From assembly GCA_011392765.1 (NCBI GenBank), contig WYCW01000004.1, positions 404,538 to 468,537 on the forward strand: a stretch of 64,000 nucleotides of DNA, given 5' to 3'. Below are positions 33,307 through 42,900 of the stretch, in pieces; position 1 is the stretch's first letter; each line of letters begins with the position of its first letter. Source of the DNA: Candidatus Thiosymbion ectosymbiont of Catanema sp. Cochon2018 (GTDB taxonomy: Bacteria > Pseudomonadota > Gammaproteobacteria > Chromatiales > Chromatiaceae). The notes beneath the pieces were generated by a model. It was given only the letters and a program-made list of their open reading frames with translations, was not told the DNA's origin and did not search any database. Made by a program: the position numbers and the translations under genes.

Positions 33307-35507
33307 AACCCCTGCGCTATCCGGGCATGATCCCGGTCGCGGCGCTGCTGGTCGTCCTGTTCGTCGCCCTGGACCTCATGAGCGATGCGGTCCAGAACTC
33401 CGAGACCCTGAGCCGCGCCTTCCTGCCCTTGCTCTCCTTGGTACTCCTGGGGCTCCTGGTCTTGGCGGTCATGGTGGTGGTCAACCTCGTCAAGCTGGTG
33501 CACCGCTACCGCCGGCAGGCTACCGGTTCGCGCCTGACCAGTCGCATCCTGGTACACTTTGCGCTGATCTCCCTGCTCCCGGTGGGTGTGGTCTACTATT
33601 ATTCGCTCGGCTTCCTGCTCCACGGGATCGACAGCTGGTTCGACGTGGAGATAGACCGTGCCATGGAGGATGCGATCGCGCTCAACCAGGCCTCCCTCGA
33701 TTTCAATCAGCGGCTGCTGCTCAGATACTCCGAGCAGCTGTTCGCGGGCATCGAGGACAACTCGATGACGGCGTTGGCGCTGAGCCTGGAGGAACTCAGA
33801 CGCCGCGCCGGTGCCTTGGAAGTCTTGATCCTCGGTCCGGGCGGACAGGTCTACGCCCATGCCAACGAGGACCCCACACAATTGGTCCCGGATTACCCGG
33901 AACGGGAGATCCTGCAACGGGTGCGCGCCGGCACCAACTATGTCGGACTGGAGACCCGCGCCGGCGGCGATCCGGTAATCCGGGTTCTGGTCGCGGATAC
34001 CATCAGCCGCCTGCGCGGGATGCAGATCATCTTTCCCACCTCCGAGCATATCGGCCAGCTCTCGCAGCGCCTGGAAGATGCCTACAACCGCTACGCCGAG
34101 CTCTCTTATCTGCGGCAGTCCCTGAAGCTCAGCTTCTCTGTTACCCTGTCGCTGGTGCTGGGGTTCGGCCTGATGGCGGCCTTGATCGCCGCCTTTCATA
34201 CGGCACGGCGCCTGGTGGCACCGGTGGAGGATCTCGCCCGCGGCACCTGGGCCGTGGCGACGGGCGACTACGAGCAGCAACTCCCGGTGCCGAGTCACAA
34301 CGACGAGCTCGCCTTCCTGGTGACCTCATTCAACACCATGACTCACCGGATCGCCCAGGCCCGAGACGCCGCGGCCCGTAGCCGGCAGGCAGTCGAGGCC
34401 CAACGGGCCTATCTGGAGACGGTGCTCGGGAGGTTATCCTCCGGTGTCGTCTCCATCGACTCCGACCAGCGGCTGCGTACCGCCAACCCCGCCGCGTCGC
34501 ACATCCTGGGCCTGGTACCCGACCAGGTGCAGGGACAGAACCTGGCCGGGCTCACCCACCAGCACCCATGGATCTCGTCCTGGGCGGAAGCGGTACAGGA
34601 ACACCTGGACGCCCCCGAGGATTGGCGGGCCGAAATCACGCTGTTCAGTGGTGAAGGCCGACAGGTGCTCCTGTGTCGGGGCAGCCCCCTGTTATGCCTG
34701 GACGACAGTGAACAGGGACATGTAGTGGTCTTCGACGACATCACGACCCTGCTCACAGCCCAGCGCGACGCTGCTTGGGGCGAGGTGGCCCGCCGCCTGG
34801 CCCACGAGATCAAGAACCCACTGACCCCCATCCAGCTCTCCGCCGAGCGCCTGCGTCACAAGCTGTTACCCAAGCTGCGGGATCGGGACGCGGGCATCCT
34901 CGACCGGGCCACCCACACCATCGTCGCCCAGGTGGAGGCCATGCAGGCGATGGTCAACGACTTTTCCAGCTATGCTCGTCCGTCCAGGATGGAGACCGAA
35001 CCGCTGCGCCTGGACGCCCTGATTGCGGAGGTCATGGACCTCTACCGTGGCGCCGGTCCCGAGAGTGGCCTGGAGCTGAGACTGGCGGCCCCGGACACCT
35101 GGATCATGGGCGATCCGCGACGCCTGCGCCAAGTCATCCACAACTTGGTGAAGAATGCCCAGGAGGCCGTGGAGGGCTGTGCCGAACCACACATCCTGGT
35201 AGCTACATCCCGGGTCGAGCACGCCGAACAGCACTACCTCGAGCTACAGGTCCGGGACAACGGGGGAGGCATCGATGCGGCGCTGCTCGGCACCATCTTC
35301 GACCCCTATGTTACCACCAAAGCGAAAGGGACCGGCTTGGGACTCGCCATCGTCAAGAAGATTATCGAGGAGCATGGCGGTATCATCCGGACCGAGAACC
35401 TGAACGGCGGGGTCCGACTCGTCGCCAGGTTTCCCGAGTGGCGGGGCGAGCCCGGTCACCCCGCTTCACCGCTCGACAGAAATCGCCTGAAGACGAGACA
35501 AGCATGA
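33279..35507 (+). CDS. ntrY: NtrY-like nitrogen/envelope sensor histidine kinase
   Basis: 742 residues from GTG 33279 (or ATG 33288). Membrane segments near 15-35, 45-68 and 88-108, a periplasmic region to about 285, another membrane segment (SLVLGFGLMAALIAAF), then HAMP (RRLVAPVEDLARGTWAV), a PAS domain (about 375-490), HisKA with RLAHEIKNPLTPIQ, and HATPase with HNLVKNAQEA, DNGGGI and GTGLGLAIVKK. It phosphorylates the response regulator encoded next, with overlapping ATGA. The gene order rsmB-DUF4390-ntrY-ntrX is conserved in related bacteria. Confidence 0.92.
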   Translation: MDPMAPAALKPLRYPGMIPVAALLVVLFVALDLMSDAVQNSETLSRAFLPLLSLVLLGLLVLAVMVVVNLVKLVHRYRRQATGSRLTSRILVHFALISLLPVGVVYYYSLGFLLHGIDSWFDVEIDRAMEDAIALNQASLDFNQRLLLRYSEQLFAGIEDNSMTALALSLEELRRRAGALEVLILGPGGQVYAHANEDPTQLVPDYPEREILQRVRAGTNYVGLETRAGGDPVIRVLVADTISRLRGMQIIFPTSEHIGQLSQRLEDAYNRYAELSYLRQSLKLSFSVTLSLVLGFGLMAALIAAFHTARRLVAPVEDLARGTWAVATGDYEQQLPVPSHNDELAFLVTSFNTMTHRIAQARDAAARSRQAVEAQRAYLETVLGRLSSGVVSIDSDQRLRTANPAASHILGLVPDQVQGQNLAGLTHQHPWISSWAEAVQEHLDAPEDWRAEITLFSGEGRQVLLCRGSPLLCLDDSEQGHVVVFDDITTLLTAQRDAAWGEVARRLAHEIKNPLTPIQLSAERLRHKLLPKLRDRDAGILDRATHTIVAQVEAMQAMVNDFSSYARPSRMETEPLRLDALIAEVMDLYRGAGPESGLELRLAAPDTWIMGDPRRLRQVIHNLVKNAQEAVEGCAEPHILVATSRVEHAEQHYLELQVRDNGGGIDAALLGTIFDPYVTTKAKGTGLGLAIVKKIIEEHGGIIRTENLNGGVRLVARFPEWRGEPGHPASPLDRNRLKTRQA

Positions 35508-36880
35508 GCGCACCGCACATCCTGGTGGTAGACGACGAACCGGATATCCGAACCCTGGTTCAGGAGATCCTGGAAGACGAAGACTATACCGTCACCGTCG
35601 CCGAAAACGGCGCAGCAGCGCGTCACGCCCTGCGCGACCGCCGGCCCGACCTCGTGCTGCTCGACATCTGGATGCCGGATCACGACGGCATCAGCCTCCT
35701 CAAGGATTGGGTGCAAGGCGATGGCCTGCCCTGTCCGGTGATCATGATGTCCGGCCACGGCACAGTGGAGACCGCGGTCGAGGCCACCCGCCTCGGTGCT
35801 TACGACTTCCTCGAAAAGCCGTTATCCATGGCCAAACTCCTGCTGACGGTGGAACGTGCCCTGGAGGCCGACAAGCTGCAGAGAGAATACGTGGGTCTGA
35901 AGCAACGGGCTGCCATCGCCCCCGAGCCGGTCGGCCACAGCATCCCCATGCAACGGCTGCGCGAGCAAGTCAAGCGTATCGCGCAGCACGATACCTGGGT
36001 CCTGATCACCGGCGAAGCGGGTAGTGGACGCGAGACCTTCTCCCGTTACCTCCACGCCCAGAGTGCGCGCCGGGAGCGCCCCTTCGTGGAGCTGGGGGTC
36101 TCTGCCATTGCCCGCAACAATGCCGCGCGGGAGCTGTTCGGAACCGAGAAGGACGGACACATCCACTATGGCAGCCTGGAACAAGCCGCCGGCGGCACGC
36201 TGCTGCTCGAAGAGGTAGCGGACATGGACCTGCAGGTCCAGGGTCGACTGCTGGGCGCCCTGGACACGGGCTCGTTCCTCCGCGTCGGGGGCTCCGAGCC
36301 GGTGCGGATCGACGTGCGCATCATCGCCGCCACCCAGTGCAATCTGGAGGAAGAGGTACGCGACGGGCGTTTTCGGGAGGACCTCTTTTACCATCTGAAC
36401 GTGGTGCCTCTGCATATCCTGCCGCTGCGTGAGCACAACGAAGACGTCCCCGAGCTGCTGAGCTACTACGTCGACTATTTCGCCACTCACGAGAGACTGC
36501 CCTATCGCCGGTTCAGTGTCGGGGCCCAGAACTTCATGCGCAACTACAGCTGGCCCGGCAACATACGCGAGCTCAAGAACCTGGTACAGCGGGTATTGAT
36601 CCTGGGGAGTGGAGACGAAATCACCCAGAACGAAGTCGAAACCGCACTCGGATCCTCTCCGACCCCTCCCCCCAAGCCGCCGACGGAGGAAGCGGGGACG
36701 GTCCCCCTCAACCAACCGTTGCGGCAGGCACGCGAGCAGTTCGAGAAGACCTACCTGGAATACCAGATGGCCAAGCACGGCGGCAACGTCAGCAAGCTGG
36801 CCAAGGAAGTCGGCATGGAACGCACCCACCTGTACCGCAAGCTGCGCTCGTTGGGAATCGGAATCAAAGAGCGGCGGTAG
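35504..36880 (+). CDS. ntrX: NtrX-like response regulator with degenerate AAA+ domain
   Basis: 458 residues from ATG 35504. Receiver domain 1-120 with phosphoacceptor D54 and DD at 10-11. The AAA+ region differs from active sigma-54 activators: Walker A is GEAGSGRE (residues 170-177, Arg176 in place of Lys), the GAFTGA sigma-54 contact loop expected near 217-222 is absent (ELFGTEKDGHIHYGSLEQ), and Walker B is LLLEEV instead of LFLDEI. The Fis-type HTH at the end is intact (NVSKLAKEVGMERTHLYRKL). It therefore probably binds DNA under NtrY control but not as a sigma-54 activator; this is known for other NtrX proteins. The TAG stop touches repeat D3. Confidence 0.88.
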   Translation: MSAPHILVVDDEPDIRTLVQEILEDEDYTVTVAENGAAARHALRDRRPDLVLLDIWMPDHDGISLLKDWVQGDGLPCPVIMMSGHGTVETAVEATRLGAYDFLEKPLSMAKLLLTVERALEADKLQREYVGLKQRAAIAPEPVGHSIPMQRLREQVKRIAQHDTWVLITGEAGSGRETFSRYLHAQSARRERPFVELGVSAIARNNAARELFGTEKDGHIHYGSLEQAAGGTLLLEEVADMDLQVQGRLLGALDTGSFLRVGGSEPVRIDVRIIAATQCNLEEEVRDGRFREDLFYHLNVVPLHILPLREHNEDVPELLSYYVDYFATHERLPYRRFSVGAQNFMRNYSWPGNIRELKNLVQRVLILGSGDEITQNEVETALGSSPTPPPKPPTEEAGTVPLNQPLRQAREQFEKTYLEYQMAKHGGNVSKLAKEVGMERTHLYRKLRSLGIGIKERR

Positions 36881-36882
36881 GT

Positions 36883-37010
36883 TGGGCAAAGGCGCGCCGC
36901 CTGGTGGTGCATCCTGAATCACAGCCGGCACTTGGGCAAGCATACAGGCTGGACAGGGCATGCCCTATGGGTGGCGCGCCGTGCCCGACGGTTAGCCGGA
37001 AGTTGGGTAC
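36883..37010 (-). repeat. Family-D repeat (D3), inverted partner of 43494-43602
   Basis: Begins GTTGGGCAAAGGCGCGCC right after the ntrX TAG. Positions 36886-36994 are an almost exact reverse complement of 43494-43602 (for instance CCTGGTGGTGCATCCTGAAT and GCATACAGGCTGGACAGGGC). Together the two bracket the Rpn, membrane and TPR-CHAT genes. Confidence 0.85.
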
Positions 37011-37097
37011 GGCGCGACAGAGGTCAGTTTATAAAGAGTGGGTTGAGGAACGAAACCCAGCTTTTACTTCGTCTGCCTGGTAAGAGAGGACCACAGC

Positions 37098-38096
37098 GTG
37101 AAAAAAAGCGGCCGCCAGATCGTCACCTTCGATTGGGCCATCAAGACCATCCTGCGCGACAAGGCCAACTTCGATGTTCTGGAGGGATTTTTAACCGCCC
37201 TGCTCCAACGCTCGGTGGTCATCCTCGACCTACTGGAGAGCGAGAGCAACCGGACCGATGAGGCCGACAAGTACAACCACGTGGATCTCCTGGCTAAGAC
37301 CCACGACGGCGAGCGGATCATCATCGAGGTGCAATACCTCTCGGAAATGGCTTATCTGAAGCGCCTGACCTACGGTACGGCCAAGACCATCGTCGAGACC
37401 CTACGGGTGGGCGAGCCCTATGCCAATCTCAAGAAGGTCTATTCCATCAGCCTCCTCCATTTCGACGTCAGCCATGATGGTGACGACTACATCTACCACG
37501 GCAAGACCGAGTTCACAGGCTTTCATACCCACCACCCCGTGACCTTGAAGAAATCCCTGGTGGGCGAACAGGTTCGCATCGGAGAGACGAACATCTTTCC
37601 CGAGTATTACCTGATTCCCCTGAAACGCTTTACGGACGTGGTCCGGGACGATCTGGATCAATGGGTCTATGCCTTCAAGAACAACGAAGTCCTGGACGAA
37701 TTTACGGCTCCTGGTATCGGTGCCTTAAAGGAGAAACTCGATTACCTGAAGCTGGACGAAAAAGAACGGTACCGCTTCTACAAGCATAACAAGGCTATCC
37801 GATCCGGGGAGGGAATGGTTGAAAGTGCCAGACAGGAAGGGTTTGAGGAAGGACGTGAGAAAGGACGCGAGGAGGGGCTTGCGGAAGGACGCGAGGAAGG
37901 ACGCGAGGAAGGGCGTGAGGAAGGGCTTGAGAGAGGACTTGTGAAAGGACGCGAGGAGGGACTTACGCAAGGACGCGAGGAAGAACGGAAAATCCTCGTC
38001 AAGTCACTCTATGACAATGGGATGGCCATTGAAACCATTGCCGCATTCGTGGAACTTTCCGAACCGGCGATACGCCGGTTGCTCGATGACAAATGA
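37098..38096 (+). CDS. Rpn family nuclease with long EG-rich tail
   Basis: 332 residues from GTG 37098. Nuclease core D63 and E77-V-Q79 (NHVDLLAKTHDGERIIIEVQY), start VTFDWAIKTILRDKANF. Residues about 245-300 are tandem GREEG/GLAEGREEG units forming a charged helix, and the end LSEPAIRRLLDDK is a small HTH-like tail. It is a more distant paralogue of the copies at 1162 and 45603. The preceding 60 bases carry part of the AACGAAACCCAGC cargo palindrome. Family role: recombination-linked nuclease; cellular role unknown. Confidence 0.87.
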   Translation: MKKSGRQIVTFDWAIKTILRDKANFDVLEGFLTALLQRSVVILDLLESESNRTDEADKYNHVDLLAKTHDGERIIIEVQYLSEMAYLKRLTYGTAKTIVETLRVGEPYANLKKVYSISLLHFDVSHDGDDYIYHGKTEFTGFHTHHPVTLKKSLVGEQVRIGETNIFPEYYLIPLKRFTDVVRDDLDQWVYAFKNNEVLDEFTAPGIGALKEKLDYLKLDEKERYRFYKHNKAIRSGEGMVESARQEGFEEGREKGREEGLAEGREEGREEGREEGLERGLVKGREEGLTQGREEERKILVKSLYDNGMAIETIAAFVELSEPAIRRLLDDK

Positions 38097-38137
38097 AATG
38101 AAATCACGATAAGAAACAGAAATTCGAGGTACAAAGA

Positions 38138-38422
38138 ATGCGCTACCCAGTATTGCTTGTGCTTGTGGGCCTGGTGGCCGGTCCTGCATTCGGGTCCGAC
38201 TGCTTCTGCATGATGGACGAGGACGACAAGCTGTGGTTCGACTGCCGGGAGCAGAAGCGGCCCTCGGGTATCCACATCTTCTGCGCCGATAGAAAGACGC
38301 AGGAGCCGGTCGAGCTGACCGGACGTGAGGATCTGAATCGCTTGCCGGACGGAGAGCCCCCTTGCACGCCCTGTCGACTCGACGAGGTTGTCGACATAGA
38401 CCCCCAGCTCCGTGGCGACTAG
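38138..38422 (+). CDS. Small secreted cysteine-rich hypothetical protein
   Basis: 94 residues. Signal peptide 1-19 (LLVLVGLVAGPAFG-SDC). The mature part has seven Cys (CFCMM, FDCRE, FCAD, CTPCR), suggesting disulfides or metal binding in the periplasm. No known domain. The TAG stop is part of the sequence CTAGTACATCATT, which is also the left end of the MITE inserted in intI (49163). Confidence 0.6.
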   Translation: MRYPVLLVLVGLVAGPAFGSDCFCMMDEDDKLWFDCREQKRPSGIHIFCADRKTQEPVELTGREDLNRLPDGEPPCTPCRLDEVVDIDPQLRGD

Positions 38423-38431
38423 TACATCATT

Positions 38432-38500
38432 AGAACCACGGATAGACACGGATAAACACGGATTGTGATCCGTGTTTATCCGTGTCTATCCGTGGTTCTT
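38432..38500. repeat. ACACGGAT stutter palindrome
   Basis: GAACCACGGATAGACACGGA and its complement around GGATTGTGATCC. It is the same word set as the palindromes at 4259 and 12618, without recognisable fixed ends apart from CTAGTACATCATT immediately to its left. Confidence 0.8.
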
Positions 38501-38601
38501 CGGTGTGGTTCGTTTTAGTACAAGTCCAATTAACAAATGGCAATGGAAGATAATGAGTCGCCGCAGGCAGCGGCAGAGACCACGACCGGCGGAGATTGAG
38601 C

Positions 38602-39213
38602 ATGGGAAATAGCCCCCGCGCCTTCGACATCACCCTTGTCGCCACCCTGACTGCGGCCCTGATCTATGCCGGCGGTTGGTCCTACGCCTACCACTGGTAT
38701 GACTATTTCGAGTTGGGACTCATCGGCCTCGGTATCCCCTACGAGTATCACTTCATGTACGGCTTCTGGGTGGTAAAAACCTACTGGTGGCTGATACTGC
38801 CCATCGCCCTCCTGCTCACCGCCGTCCTGGCCTTTTGGGGCCGTCTCGGTCCCATCCTGATCCCGGCCACACCCATCTGGATCCCCTTGGCCTTCCTGTT
38901 GTTCTACTTTCTGGGCGGACTCTCTGCTGAGGCCAACTATCGGGAGCACCGGAAGTTAGGCTTCCAGGGCTATTCCTGGACACGGGTCTGGATTAAAGCG
39001 GATTCGGACACTCTCCCAGCCAAGCTGCAAAAGGTGCATCGGGATTTGGCCGAAGGCAAATACCGGCTCCTGCTGGAGACGGACAAATCCCTGTACCTGA
39101 TCCGGCCCGATAAGAACAGTGATAGAGACGGTGGCGAGATACCGACACTCCAGATACCCCTCAGTCGGGTCCATGCCCTACGTCGGATATCGACCAATCC
39201 GGGTAAATCCTGA
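38602..39213 (+). CDS. Hypothetical membrane protein
   Basis: 203 residues from ATG 38602. Three to four membrane segments: about 10-28, 50-68 (WWLILPIALLLTAVLAFWG) and 82-105, then a soluble C-terminal part from about 125. I recognise no family. The upstream gap contains a stutter palindrome and the downstream flank is repeat A7. Confidence 0.6.
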   Translation: MGNSPRAFDITLVATLTAALIYAGGWSYAYHWYDYFELGLIGLGIPYEYHFMYGFWVVKTYWWLILPIALLLTAVLAFWGRLGPILIPATPIWIPLAFLLFYFLGGLSAEANYREHRKLGFQGYSWTRVWIKADSDTLPAKLQKVHRDLAEGKYRLLLETDKSLYLIRPDKNSDRDGGEIPTLQIPLSRVHALRRISTNPGKS

Positions 39214-39221
39214 TTCGATTC

Positions 39222-39361
39222 CTAGCGAGACTTCGCCTCAGACCGACGAGTCGCTATGGACAAGAACCACGAATGAACACGAATGGACACGAATCGTTCC
39301 ACTCGCGCAACGCACAAACTTGACTCATTTGTAAAAGTGTGGGTCCCTCAAGGAATCCTAG
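39222..39361 (-). repeat. CTAG-bounded modular repeat, copy A7 (reverse)
   Basis: Reads, left to right, CTAGCGAGACTTCGCCTCAG, ACCGACGAG, then the cargo AACCACGAATGAACACGAAT, then GCACAAACTTGACTCATTTG and AAGGAATCCTAG. Both CTAG ends are intact. Here the cargo is one arm only of the ACACGAAT palindrome found whole at 62623. Confidence 0.87.
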
Positions 39362-39795
39362 TGGATCTAAGAACTGTTGACATTTATCCGAACGCGGGCA
39401 ATGGCGAGGCGTTTTCTATGCTGACCAGGCGCAGCGAAGAAGGACCGTGGGCGTAGGGTGGGCTGTGCCCACCGAAAAGCGCCCTATTGGTGGGCACAGT
39501 CCACCCTACGGGTCCGATCTGTCAAGCCGTAACTTAAGAGGCACCCCTGTGGGTGCCCCAACCACGAAAATCACGAAAAATACCCGTGATTATTTACTCC
39601 TGCTTCCGTGAACTAAATAAGCCTTTCATAGAATAATCTCTTTGTAAAACAAAAAGATAAGGTCAAAATTCATTCGATTTTGGATTCACCCGGCAGGTGA
39701 AGTGCCCAATTCTTAAATACCTAATAAAATCATAAAGTTAGTTCCAATCCTAGATTTTATCTCACGGATTCAGGTTACTGACACCTGTGATAGCC
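39362..39795. other. Intergenic region with GTAGGGTGGGC palindrome
   Basis: A palindrome at 39452-39510 (GTAGGGTGGGCTGTGCCCAC and complement) recurs as cargo of element B7 at 56199. From about 39540 to 39795 the sequence is AT-rich and shows no gene or repeat I can name. Confidence 0.55.
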
Positions 39796-39930
39796 ATGAA
39801 TAAGCCAAGATTACCGCCGCTCCTGACACGTGAAGATTTCGACAGCGACGAGGAGTTCGCGCTGTACCAATCGAGCGAGGCGGCAGAATGGGTCTCTACC
39901 CAACACCGGGAGAAACAGCACCAAGAGTAG
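39796..39930 (+). CDS. 44-residue small protein upstream of the TPR-CHAT gene
   Basis: ATG 39796 to TAG 39930, peptide MNKPRLPPLLTREDFDSD and on to QHREKQHQE. It is acidic in the middle and looks codon-like. It ends 12 bases before the TPR-CHAT start. No family is certain; the LTREDFDSDEEFALY segment faintly recalls CopG-type antitoxin N-termini, but that is weak. It could be co-translated with the next gene. Confidence 0.4.
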   Translation: MNKPRLPPLLTREDFDSDEEFALYQSSEAAEWVSTQHREKQHQE

Positions 39931-39942
39931 AGAAAATCAGCG

Positions 39943-42900
39943 ATGAGGACGATGAGTGGAAAGATAAAAGCCGGATTCGGGATAGCCTGCCTGCTGCTCA
40001 TACTGCTGGCCACGGCCGGCCCGGTCTGGGCCCTGGAGCCCGTCGGCCCCGAATCCGAGGCCATGCTCCAAAAGCTCCGTGGGCAGTCAGGCAAAGAGCC
40101 AACCGCGGAGGGTCTGGTCGACGCCCTCAACCGAGCTACGGTCGGCTTTCTCCAGCCCGGCGAGTACGCTCAGGCCGAGATCGTCGCCAGTGAGGCATTG
40201 GCACTGGCCGAGCGGGACCTCGGTCAAGAGCACCAAAAGACACTCGCCGCACTAAACAACCTCGCGGTTTTACTTAATAATCAAGGCCGCTATGACGAGG
40301 CCGAGCCGCTGTATCTACGCGCACTCAAGTCTCACGAGCGGATTCTGGGCGAGGACCATCCCGATACCCTCACCAGTCTCAGCAACCTCGCCGAGTTGTA
40401 TCGAAGGCAAGGCCGTTATGACGAGGCCGAGCCACTCTCGATACGCGCCCACAAGACCCACGAGCGGATACTGGGCCGGGACCATCCCGACACCCTCGTC
40501 AGTGTCAACAACCTCGCCATGCTGTATTACGCACAAGGCCGCTATGACGAGGCCGAGTCGTTCTTTGTGCATGCCCTCGAGACCCACGAACGGATACTAG
40601 GCAAGGACCACCCCAACACCCTCACCAACACCAACAACCTCGCCGGGCTGTATTACGCACAAGGCCGCTATGAGGAGGCCGAACCACTCCTTGTACGCGC
40701 CCTCGAGGCCAGCGAACGGATCCTGGGCCAGGACCACCCACAAACCCTCGGCAGCGTTAACAACCTCGCCGAGTTGTATCGAACACAAGGCCGTTATGAC
40801 GAGGCCGAGCTGCTCTTGGTGCGCGCTCTCAAGGCCCGCAGGCAAGTGCTGGGCCGAAACCATTCCGATACCCTTACCGCCGTCAACAACCTCGCTAGGC
40901 TGTATGAAAGTCAAGGCTATTATCCCAAGGCTGAGCAGCTCTATATGCAGGCACTGGAAGATCGCGAGCGGATACTAGGCCAGGACCACCCCCAGACTCT
41001 GAGTAGTGTCAACGGTCTCGCCGTGCTGTATCAAACACAAGGCCGCTATGGTAAGTCCGAGCTGCTCTATCTACGTGCCCTCGAGGCCCAGGAGCGGGTA
41101 CTAGGTAAGGATCATCCCGATACCATTATTAGCGTCATTAACCTCGCCGACCTGTATCGGGTCCAAGGCCGTTATGGCGAGGCCGAGCTGCTCTACCTGC
41201 GTGCCCTTGAGACCAACAAACGAGTACTGGGCTGGAACCACCCCGATACCCTCATCAGCGTCAACAACCTTGCCGGGCTGTATAAAAGCCAAGGCCGTTA
41301 TGACGAGGCCAAGCCGCTCTATCTGCGCACCCTGGAGGCCCACGAGCGGATACTGGGCCAGGACCACCCCCACACCCTCGTCAGTATCAACAACCTTGCC
41401 GGGCTGCATCGAGTACAAGGACGCTATGATAAGGCCGAACCGCTCTATTTGCGCACCCTCGCAGCCCGTGAACGGATACTTGGCCAAGGCCATCCAGACA
41501 CCCTACTAAGCATCAATAACCTCGCCGGGCTGTATGAAAGCCAAGGCCGTTATGGCAAGGCCGAGCCGCTCTATGTGCGCGCTATCGAGACCGGAAAGCG
41601 GGTGCTGGGTGAGGACCACCCACTCACCCTCAATATTCAGCTCAATCTAGCCGTTGCACTGATCGGCAGTGGGCAGCGAGACCGGGCCTTGGGGGAACTA
41701 CGTCGTGTGGACGAGGGCCTGCGTGGCTTTGTCGGTGCCCAACTCGACACTACACTCAGTGAGCGAATACGTCGCGGCTGGCTGTTGTCCGAATCCAGAT
41801 TCCAGGATGTGGTATTCAGCTTCGCCCTGCAGCACCCGGAACCGGATACCTTACGGCTGGCCGCCGATGTGCTGCTGCGCTGGAAACGCTTGGCCGAGGG
41901 GTCCGAATCCCTGACTGCCCGGTTCGTTCGCTCGACTAAGGACCCGAAGACAAAGGAAACTGCCGAGAAGCTGGCTAAACGTCGCTCGGCGCTGAGCCGG
42001 CTGGTCAACCTGCAAGCACCGGATGACGGCAACAAATCCGCCGCACACGCCAATGCCATCGCTCTAGCGATTAAGGACATCGGGCACCTCGAAGTCGAGT
42101 TGGCCGGACTGAGCGAGGAATTTCGTGACCATCAAGCAAGCCTTGATGTCGATTGGGAGCAGGTAAGATCCGGGCTGCCCAAAGGCTCTGCTCTGCTCTC
42201 CTTACGTGCCTTCAGCCCGGTGGATTTCGCGACCGGCAACTCCGGGGAACCTCATTGGCTAGCCTTGGTAATCCCAGCGGAGCCGGGCACCGGAGCCGAG
42301 ATCCTGCTCAAGGATCTGGGCCCAATCGCACCCACGGAGTCGACACGCAAAGCGTTGCGTAAGACCGGCAACAAGGAATCGGCCCGAACACTCTACCAGC
42401 GGCTCTTCGGCGAGCTGGATGCCGAGTTAGCCAAATATGACCGGCTCTATATCGCCCCGGATGGCGCATTGGATCTGGTCCCCTTTGCTCGTCTGATACT
42501 CCCGAACGGCCGTTATTGGATCGAGCGCCAGGCGTTGCACCGGATCCAGACCGGCCGTGACCTGGTTGCATCTGGTTCGGATTCGGCTTCCGCCGCCGGC
42601 ATGGTCGCTTATGGCGGCGTGGACTATGGTGAAACGGATTGCCCCGAGCCGAAGTCCTCATCCACGGCCAAGCGATCGGGAATCCCATCCCTAACCAGCG
42701 ATGCGGTGGCCGGAGACCGGATGCTGGCTATGAACCGCCGCTTACGTGGTGAGGGACACTGCTTCGATCCGCTCCCGTTTACCGCCCATGAGGCCAAATC
42801 AGTTGCGGATTTCTATTGGGATTCCGACAACCGCAAGGCCGAGATATGGCGAAACCGGGACGCCTCGGAAGACCGACTCAAATCCCTTGAATCCCCGCCG

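Noticed and set aside
40200-41640. 126-base tandem repeats as a satellite or CRISPR-like array
   Set aside because: They encode 42-residue TPR units in one uninterrupted frame.
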